In this document: in pieces, positions 1 through 5,833 of the stretch
Position numbering within the stretch: the first letter of the stretch is position 1
Layout of the letters: each line of letters opens with the position of its first letter
From: Desulfobacterales bacterium HSG17
GTDB lineage: Bacteria; Desulfobacterota; Desulfobacteria; Desulfobacterales; Desulfococcaceae
Direction of reading: 5' to 3'
Assembly: GCA_030377945.1 (NCBI GenBank)
Contig: JAUCGD010000142.1
Coordinates: forward strand, 1-7,785
Length of the DNA: 7,785 nt
Made by a program: the position numbers and the translations under genes
Notes under the pieces: generated by a model
Database searches by the model: none
Told to the model about the DNA's origin: nothing
The model's input: the letters and a program-made list of their open reading frames with translations, nothing else

Positions 1-171
1 TTATATTTACTGCGAAACAAGATACCCATTGAATTGCTGATTAAAGAAACTCTTAAAATTCCTTCAAAAAATACCCAGGGAATATTCAGATTCCTTTGTC
101 CCTCATGTAATGATTTTTATACATCTGGGGACTGTCGTATAAAAAACCACCTTATAACATTTTTAATTTGA
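1..171 (+). pseudogene. 3' remnant of a CHC2-type zinc-finger (primase-like) protein
   Basis: The first frame is open from the window edge to TGA at 169-171 (56 codons visible). Codons 8-36 read like the N-terminal part of CHC2 zinc-finger proteins related to DnaG-type primases: IPIELLIKETLKIPSK, then FRFLCPSCNDF, with a CxxC pair at codons 33 and 36. In that family the first CxxC is followed by an NPKTNLARCF-type stretch and a second Cys pair. Here the sequence diverges after about codon 41 (TSGDCRIKNH) and stops, so the second half of the zinc site is gone. I infer a gene cut by a rearrangement near base 125. The start lies outside the window or is already lost. The assignment rests on motif memory only and the fragment is short, so the family call is tentative. 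Confidence 0.4.
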
Positions 172-273
172 CCTTTTTTCTGATATGACATAGTTACTCT
201 TATATTCCGTTGATTTCGACACCCCTTGCTTAAAAAAATTTAATTATTATTTTGAGAAATTCCAAGTAAATGC

Positions 274-302
274 TTGAAACTCTTCATTAGCGGATATATA
301 TT
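274..302 (+). promoter_or_regulatory. Candidate sigma70-type promoter of the IS1634 transposase
   Basis: TTGAAA at 274-279 and TATATT at 297-302 are separated by 17 bp, close to the sigma70 consensus, and lie inside the IS 54 bp upstream of the transposase ATG. A weaker pair lies just upstream (TTGCTT at 226-231 with TATTTT at 248-253). This is inferred from sequence pattern alone in AT-rich DNA, where such matches arise easily. Confidence 0.35.
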
Positions 303-355
303 TACTACATCCCATCAATTAAAGATACTTCTAATTTTTAGAGGAGGGCAGGACG

Positions 356-2542
356 ATGCTCAAAATATTTGGATGGATATTTGTGGTAGTGGTAGCATCT
401 GTATTTTGGATGGCCGAGACGACAGATGCAAAACAACCTTCAGTAGAAGATGGAGTAGTCAAATGTGGAAAAACTCGAACAGGCAGCTCACAAGGAAAGA
501 CATCGCGGCCTGTAAGAAAAAGTTGCGGTGAAGAAAGCAGACGTAAACGAGTTCCTAAACCTCAGCGAAATCGAATAGCAGGGTCAGTGTGTAGGAAAAC
601 GAAGAAGAAACCGAATCATCGTAATAAGCGTAACTCTTCCAAGAGTAGTCAGAAAAAGAGTTCTAAGACTAAACCCACTGCAATAGATAACCTTCCATCA
701 AAAGTCAGTCTAAAAACAAGTGAAGCAAAACGACAAAAAAATTTCAAGTCTGAACCTGGGAAAGATTCAAACATTTCAGAGATCATTACTTTAAAGGTGG
801 GGGCAGCTCCTGTTTTGAAGCATTATATAGAAAGGATGGGAATCGTATCCATCATTGATCGCATGATTCCGTCTCATTGCAATCGAAAGATCAGCCACGG
901 TGAGATGGTAGCAGCCATCATGGTTTATTTGCTTAGTGGCGGCCGGGCCTTATATCGTATGGAGAAATGGGCTGAGGAAACAGGGATTCTCAAGTACATA
1001 TTTCCTCAGTATAGCGCAAAAGACTTTACTGATGATCGTATTGACGATACCCTTGATGCGCTTTTCAAAAATGGCCTTGAACCTGTTCAAGGTTCAATTA
1101 GTTCTAACATTGTCGTAGAATTTGATCTAAATCTTGATCAAATTCACTATGATACTACCAGCGTCGCTATGTGGGGAACTTATGATTCGAGCGCAGGCCA
1201 GCCGGCAGTGTTGATTAATTTTGGATATAGTAAAGATCATCGTCCTGATCTCAAACAAGTCGTGGTGGGATCAGCCGTTAGTGGCGACGGTGGGGTTCCG
1301 CTGATTTCTGGAACTCACGACGGAAATACCAATGACTCTGTTTTACCCATATCATACTGGGAACGACTGCGACAGTTGGTGGGTAAGAACCCTTTTTGTT
1401 TTATCGGGGACTGCAAAACAGCAAGTCTGGACACATTGAAAGTAATATGTGGTGGTGGAGGAAAGATTCTTGCAACAATGCCTATGACAGAAGCTGAACA
1501 AAAAAAATTGATTATAAAAATGAAAGAGAATAAATTGAAATTTACTGCTGTTGATCTTGATAATGAGGAGAAAATGAAACCCATTTACGAAAATCGCACT
1601 CACAGTTACAGCAACCGCAGTAAAGAAGACGATGTTCAGAAAAAACCGGATAGTTATAAAGTATGCGAAGAATCTTGGGAAATCACCGATAATAAAGGTG
1701 ACAAGCACGATCTTCGCAAGCTCATCATGTACAGCGAGCGATTGCACAATAAGCATGCCGGCACCCGCGAACGTCGCCTGGAAAAAGCTGAGAATAATTT
1801 TCAGGACTTACGTAAAAAATTGAATAAACGTAACCTTAAAACAAGAGACGATATTGACACCGCGGTGCAAAAAATATTAAGCAGCAATAGGGTTCAAAAG
1901 TTAATGGGAGTAGAGATTGAAGAGCAAGTAAAAATTCTGCGAAAGCAAGTCGGGAGGGGAAAACCCGGGCCTAATACTAAATATATTGAGGAGAAAAAGG
2001 TAACCTATGATCTTAAAGTATGGCGGAAACTGAAAGTTATAAAAGAAAAGGCATTGCTTGACGGCATTTTTCTTATGGTCAGTAATCAGGACTCTCAGCA
2101 ATGGCCAGCCTCTGGTTTGCTGGCCCTTTATAAACGTCAATATAAAGTAGAGAAAATTTTTGGAGTATTGAAAGGTCCTCTGGCTGTGTCCCCAATGCTT
2201 CTTGAAAAACCTGAAAGAATATGCGCGATGCTTTTCGTTATGACTTTGACTCTCCAGCTTTATACTTTGATCCAGCGCCAGGCTGCGAATGAAATATTAC
2301 AACGAGATTATCCCCTGGATGGGTTGATGCCTAATAAAATTAGAACTTGGCGCCCACAGACCGACAACATCCTGGCTGCTTTTGATAATATTAATTTGAT
2401 TAAGTTGCTCCTTGAGGACGGGTCATCCTCTATGTATATGACGAGCTTAAGTCCTCTTCAATTAGAGATTCTTCAGCTGTTAGGAGTTCCAGCGAAAAAA
2501 TATGCCCCAAAGACCTTCTCGCAAAAATCGGAAGAAACGTGA
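356..2542 (+). CDS. IS1634-family DDE transposase with a signal-peptide-like, basic N-terminal extension
   Basis: This 728-residue protein would cut and rejoin the IS ends. The core (about residue 140 onward) starts with a DUF4277-like domain (ITLKVGAAPVLKHYIERMG) and continues as an IS4-superfamily RNase H-fold transposase. The likely DDE triad is intact: D266 in HYDTTSVAMWG, D352 in FIGDCKTASLD, and E599 in the YKRQYKVEKIFG segment, the Y-R-E signature region. A basic insertion (about residues 400-580) separates the second D from the E. Residues 1-25 resemble a Sec signal peptide (hydrophobic IFGWIFVVVVASVFWMA, then TTDA before K26). Residues 26-135 are rich in Lys, Arg and Ser, with Cys at 37, 57 and 79. 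ATG356 is chosen because GAGGAGG at 341-347 sits 8 bp upstream. The next ATG (410) lacks a good ribosome site, and no other Met occurs before about residue 160. The extension is not usual for the family as I know it. The gene looks intact. Confidence 0.85.
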   Translation: MLKIFGWIFVVVVASVFWMAETTDAKQPSVEDGVVKCGKTRTGSSQGKTSRPVRKSCGEESRRKRVPKPQRNRIAGSVCRKTKKKPNHRNKRNSSKSSQKKSSKTKPTAIDNLPSKVSLKTSEAKRQKNFKSEPGKDSNISEIITLKVGAAPVLKHYIERMGIVSIIDRMIPSHCNRKISHGEMVAAIMVYLLSGGRALYRMEKWAEETGILKYIFPQYSAKDFTDDRIDDTLDALFKNGLEPVQGSISSNIVVEFDLNLDQIHYDTTSVAMWGTYDSSAGQPAVLINFGYSKDHRPDLKQVVVGSAVSGDGGVPLISGTHDGNTNDSVLPISYWERLRQLVGKNPFCFIGDCKTASLDTLKVICGGGGKILATMPMTEAEQKKLIIKMKENKLKFTAVDLDNEEKMKPIYENRTHSYSNRSKEDDVQKKPDSYKVCEESWEITDNKGDKHDLRKLIMYSERLHNKHAGTRERRLEKAENNFQDLRKKLNKRNLKTRDDIDTAVQKILSSNRVQKLMGVEIEEQVKILRKQVGRGKPGPNTKYIEEKKVTYDLKVWRKLKVIKEKALLDGIFLMVSNQDSQQWPASGLLALYKRQYKVEKIFGVLKGPLAVSPMLLEKPERICAMLFVMTLTLQLYTLIQRQAANEILQRDYPLDGLMPNKIRTWRPQTDNILAAFDNINLIKLLLEDGSSSMYMTSLSPLQLEILQLLGVPAKKYAPKTFSQKSEET

Positions 2543-2562
2543 GGTAGGTGTCGAAATCAACG

Positions 2563-4251
2563 ATTTAATGCAGATGAACAGTTTTTACCTGTTTACCAGC
2601 TTGCCGACGAGAACAACAAGAAAATTACACACCTTGAATTATTCACAGAAGAATTTCTGAGAAAGTGTACGCTTGGTGAAATGATCAGCAGATATATGGT
2701 CCTTGTTGAAGGCGAGCAGAGATTGCTTGTAATGCGTCCCTATCAGATTTACGCAGTTAAAGCGATTGTGGACTGTATCCATCAAAACAGGGGCAATGGT
2801 TATATCTGGCACACTACGGGAAGCGGTAAAACATTAACTTCTTTTAAAGCATCTACCCTGTTGAAAGACAATCCTGATATTGAAAAATGCCTTTTTGTTG
2901 TTGATCGTAAAGACCTTGACCGTCAAACCCGTGAAGAGTTCAATAAATTTCAGGAAGGCAGTGTGGAAGAGAACACCAATACCGAAACCCTGGTAAGGCG
3001 TTTACTTTCTAGCGATTATACTGACAAGGTTATTGTTACAACTATCCAGAAACTGGGGCTGGCTTTGGATGGTAAGTACAAGAAAAATTTCAAGGAACGT
3101 TTAGAGCCATTGAGCAGCAAGCGGGTGGTTTTCATTTTTGATGAGTGCCACCGTTCGCAGTTTGGCGAAAATCATAAAGCAATTAAGGAATTCTTTCCAA
3201 ATGCTCAACTATTTGGTTTTACCGGCACTCCCATTTTTGATGATAACGCAACTTATAAAATCCGGGAAGACCAGTATGAAACGTATAAAACAACAGAGTC
3301 AATTTTTGAAAAGCTGCTGCACGCCTACACTATTACCCATGCCATAGACGATAAAAATGTACTGCGTTTTCACATGGATTATTTTAAGGGCAAAGGCAGC
3401 CAGAATCCCAGGCCAGGTGAAGCTCTTGCACAGAAAGCGGTAACGGAAGCTATTCTTAGCAAGCACAATGCGGCTACGAACCAACGAAAATTCAATGCTT
3501 TGTTTGCAACGGCCTCAATTAATAATGCCATTAAATATTATCGACTTTTTAAGGGGATACAACAGAAAAAGCTTGCGGAAAATCCCGAATTTAAACCGCT
3601 CAGTATTGCTTGTGTGTTTTCTCCCCTGCCTAGTTGACAGCAAAGAATGGTGACCGGCAAAGCCAAAAGAATGCAGCCGACATTAAGCAGCTTCAGGAAG
3701 ACCTGGCTCAGGAAAAAGAAGACAACAAACAAAATCCTGAAGAGAAGAAAGAAGCTCTAATGGAGTTTATTGCTGACTACAACAGGCAATTTGGTACAAA
3801 TCATACGATTAAGGAATTTGATTTGTATTATCAGGATGTGCAAACCCGCATCAAGGACCAGAAATACAGCAACAAGGACTATCCGCATAAAAACAAGATT
3901 GACCTTACCATTGTGGTGGATATGCTGCTCACAGGCTTTGACTCCAAATACCTCAATACCTTGTATGTGGACAAAAACCTGAAATACCATAGTTTGATAC
4001 AGGCGCTTTCACGCACCAATCGAATATTGAACGATACCAAACCTTATGGAAATATTCTGGATTTCCGCTCGCAACAGGATGCCGTGAACCAGGCCATTAC
4101 CTTATTCTCAGGTGAGGACAGCGATAAAGCCAGAGAAATATGGATGGTTGACCCTGCTCCGAAAGTCATTGACCAATACCAGAGCGCAGTAAAAGAATTA
4201 GGCGATTTTATGACGGAACATGATTTATTGGAGGTGGTGCATTGCGAGTGA
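2563..4251 (+). pseudogene. hsdR: Type I restriction enzyme R subunit, truncated at both ends and frameshifted
   Basis: HsdR is the ATP-driven translocase and nuclease of type I restriction-modification complexes (HsdR2M2S). The remnant opens at the IS repeat with FNADEQFLPVYQLADENNKK, in frame with the rest, so the upstream nuclease domain (normally the first 200 or so residues) is gone. The helicase motor remains: Walker A TGSGKT at 2816-2833, DECH at 3140-3151, FGFTGTP near 3220, then after the break LLTGFDSKYLNTLYVDKN and the motif VI-like QALSRTNR near 4001-4024. At 3623-3626 one C seems lost from a C-run, so the upstream frame stops at TGA 3635. The restored frame would also hit TAG at 3631-3633, probably a former CAG. 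The downstream frame resumes at 3634. The C-terminal helical domain is cut at about 4229, and the last codons (VVHCE and stop) belong to the adjoining repeat element. No hsdM or hsdS is present. It is certainly non-functional as a restriction enzyme. Confidence 0.9.
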
Positions 4252-4384
4252 TGAATTTCATTCAGTTATTCAACTACAAATTATGTAAATTATATTTTTT
4301 GAATAATTTCAGATATTAATCAGAGAAAATATAATGATCTTCAATTAATGATTTATGTTTATCACTCGCTATGCACCATCCCCA
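4229..4384. mobile_element. MITE-like 156-bp element with 27-bp imperfect terminal inverted repeats
   Basis: Bases 4229-4255 and 4358-4384 are inverted repeats matching at 23 of 27 positions, with the core TGGTGCAT-N-GCGAGTGAT perfect apart from N. The interior (about 100 bp) is very AT-rich and has no coding capacity. Both neighbouring reading frames (hsdR on +, the transposase remnant on -) end within or just inside these repeats, which places the element boundary exactly where homology of the two genes stops. I infer either a miniature non-autonomous transposon or the two fused ends of a larger deleted element. I do not recognise the repeat as a known IS end, and no clear target-site duplication is visible. 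Confidence 0.55.
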
Positions 4385-5050
4385 GGCTGTTGCGTCTCAA
4401 TGCACCATACAGATGCAGCCAGGTTATAAATTGCTCCTGAAGGAAAAAACGCGTCAAGTACCAGGATACTAAGCATATGGTTTCTGAGGGCAAACTCAAG
4501 TGCCATCGTTACAACCGTTGTTCCCATGGTTGCAGTTTTTTTATTACCCTTGATCTCTTGAACCTTATCAATATGAATCATTCCCAACTGGATGCACAAG
4601 GCCAGGGGGAGACAGTAAGGAGCTGCCATTGAACCAATTACCAGGCCGGTAACAGCCCAGCAGTGTCCTCTGAAGTAAGAAGGTTTGCTTTGGGTTTCAG
4701 ATTGCTGGCGCAGTGAAACTACACCAGGCATTCGCCGGCCGTCTTTCGGAACATACGTATGATCTCCAAGCAGCACAACTCTTTTACCTACAAATAATGC
4801 TGCATCCTGAAGCAGTACATATGTTTCCCAATGTGCAATAAGAGCCGGAATCGACCAGGAAGATGCTCTAACAAAATTAATGAAAGCATTTTAAGAGTTT
4901 CACCTACCCCCCAATACCGGCAGAAAGAGGTGACTCCTATCATCTCATTTGCTCCTATGAATCCCAATACCACCATACAAAATAATACCCATGATGAATA
5001 TCTGGAAAATATGCTTTGAAAAAATTTTAAAGCATCACATAAATAAACAT
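4369..5050 (-). pseudogene. DDE transposase remnant (IS4-superfamily-like), frameshifted and lacking its C-terminus
   Basis: Reading leftwards, the N-terminal part (YLCDALKFFQSIFSRYSSW, then GFIGANEMIGVTSFCRYWG) runs from about 5047 to 4893. The frame then shifts by one base at a run of four A (4889-4892 on the + strand, TTTT). It continues NAFINFVRASSWSIPALIAH, then LLGDHTYVPKDGRRMPGV with the first catalytic Asp, and SILVLDAFFPSGAIYNLA with the probable second Asp. It ends abruptly at IETQQP followed by GDGA and a stop supplied by the adjacent inverted repeat. Relatives continue for well over 150 residues with the third acidic residue, so this copy cannot be catalytic. A one-base loss near 5047 is also likely, because ATG 5050-5048, just after the AGGAGG site, is out of frame with the coding sequence and stops after seven codons. 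The family is recognised from memory; the exact IS family name is uncertain. Confidence 0.75.
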
Positions 5051-5088
5051 CATAACCTCCTTTCAATTTGATTTTTTTGGAGGTTATG
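5048..5088 (-). promoter_or_regulatory. Hairpin sequestering ribosome binding site and start of the minus-strand transposase
   Basis: CATAACCTCC (5051-5060) and GGAGGTTATG (5079-5088) are a perfect 10-bp inverted repeat around an 18-nt A/T-rich loop. On the minus strand the 3' arm contains the GGAGG ribosome site and an ATG, with a second ATG at 5050-5048. In an mRNA that includes both arms, the ribosome site and start would be paired. A TATGAT-like -10 (minus strand, 5096-5091) would start transcription inside the upstream arm, leaving the native transcript with a weakened hairpin. This matches the known IS10/IS50 strategy of blocking translation from read-through transcripts, but here it is inferred from sequence only. 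Confidence 0.5.
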
Positions 5089-5100
5089 TTATCATATTTT

Positions 5101-5522
5101 TCAAAAAAGGGAAATATCTACTTTGAGAACTTATGACTCACGAGTAATGAAGTAAATACCATGTTTCCCCGGTCGTTTCAATCGCCTTTAACGTCTTTTC
5201 AAACGATCAAAATTATTAAATATTTCTTGATAAATTACTCAAACAATAGAACCTGAGTGACCAGGAATCAACAATTTTATGGTGTGTTCCTACTGATGGC
5301 TAACCGGCTTGCTGGTAGGAAAAGCAGCAACTCTTCTGGGGGGATTACAAAAGCTTTTCGTAACAATTATTCAAATTCATGCTCAGTTAAGTTGATTTTT
5401 GAGATATGGTTTGATAATTAAAACTTCTATTGTGTTCATATTAGATGTTTGCTAATAACAACTGCAGGAAATTAATAAAGAGTAAATGTGTTTTCCATGA
5501 TAATTGCTGATAGGAGTCATAC
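5101..5522. other. Gene-poor AT-rich stretch with one hairpin and uncertain coding scraps
   Basis: No intact gene is evident. A perfect 7-bp inverted repeat, TTCCTAC (5287-5293) and GTAGGAA (5315-5321), lies in a locally GC-richer patch that continues to the G-run at 5338-5343. An unrecognised frame on + (GTG 5257 to TAA 5421, 54 codons) overlaps it. On the minus strand, 5206-5138 reads SFEKTLKAIETTGETWYLL-like sequence before a stop and could be a decayed gene end. A possible promoter for the downstream genes is TTGATT at 5392-5397 with GATAAT at 5413-5418 (15-bp spacing, suboptimal). None of these is strong enough to annotate as a gene. Confidence 0.35.
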
Positions 5523-5786
5523 ATGGAAAATATATGGAAATTTTTCTACATATCACTAATGTTATGTGGCTTGAGACACTCATCAAAATAGGCTCTTTAT
5601 GATATATAAGGCGGGGCTCTAAAAAGGACATACACATATTATGATAAACATTTGAAAACAAAAGAGAGAGGCGAGTATATATACTTTTTGGGTCCGGAAC
5701 GATATTCACAAATTGCCTTAGTGATAACTAAAAAGGACCAGGAACTTTCGATTATAAATATTTCGGATCTCGATACGCTCAGTTAA
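5523..5786 (+). pseudogene. Decayed gene for a small exported protein (two in-frame stops)
   Basis: One frame runs from ATG 5523 to TAA 5784-5786 (87 codons), broken only by TAG at 5589-5591 and TAA at 5607-5609. The start has an AGGAG site at 5512-5516 with 6-bp spacing. The first 18 residues (MENIWKFFYISLMLCGL) look like a signal peptide with Cys15, but the LMLC context is not a canonical lipobox. After the stops the frame reads like a compact globular domain, including GEYIYFLGPERYSQIALVI and ELSIINISDLDTLS. I do not recognise the family. Both stops would become Gln codons (CAG, CAA) by single C-to-T reversals, so I infer a recently inactivated gene. It ends 47 bp before the nucleotidase-like gene, same strand, suggesting a former operon. 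The alternative is that the downstream part is a fragment of a longer gene joined by chance. Confidence 0.5.
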
Positions 5787-5833
5787 GGAATACATTTCCT
5801 TCCTATATAACAATTTAAGATTGGGGGCATCAA

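Larger units (their letters stand above)
208..2562 (+). mobile_element. Complete IS1634-family insertion sequence, about 2.36 kb
   Basis: Two perfect 16-bp inverted repeats bound a single transposase gene: CGTTGATTTCGACACC at 208-223 and its reverse complement GGTGTCGAAATCAACG at 2547-2562. The right repeat begins 4 bp after the transposase stop codon, and 132 bp separate the left repeat from its start codon, as expected for a compact IS. No 5-8 bp direct repeat is visible just outside the repeats (left flank TATTC, right flank ATTTA). IS1634 relatives make target duplications of variable length, so a missing short one is not decisive, but the flanks are also fragments of different genes, pointing to recombination after insertion. 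The exact terminal base could differ by a few positions from these limits. Confidence 0.85.

Noticed and set aside
274..531. Alternative frame starting at TTG 274 across the transposase start
   Set aside because: It lacks a ribosome site, overlaps the better-supported ATG356 frame and its translation resembles no protein I recognise.
1315..1756. Minus-strand open frames inside the IS1634 transposase gene
   Set aside because: They overlap a well-supported gene on the other strand, have low-complexity Phe/Ile-rich translations and lack convincing ribosome sites.
5131..5155. Possible second copy of the MITE-like terminal repeat (ACTCACGAGTAATGAA)
   Set aside because: Only about 11 of 17 positions match, and the orientation does not fit a paired end for the transposase remnant.
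5173..5203. GTCGTTTCAATCGCC...TTTTCAAAC looked like a CRISPR repeat
   Set aside because: It occurs once, with no second copy, no regular spacing and no cas gene in the window.
5287..5321. Resemblance to a fluoride (crcB) riboswitch from the CTGATGGCT string
   Set aside because: The string matches part of the motif's 3' end, but the required upstream GGxGATG arm and pseudoknot partner are absent and no fluoride transporter gene follows.
5589..5609. Stop-codon reassignment or read-through to explain in-frame TAG and TAA
   Set aside because: The intact nucleotidase-like gene ends at TAG and both TAG and TAA would need recoding in one small gene, so simple decay is more likely.
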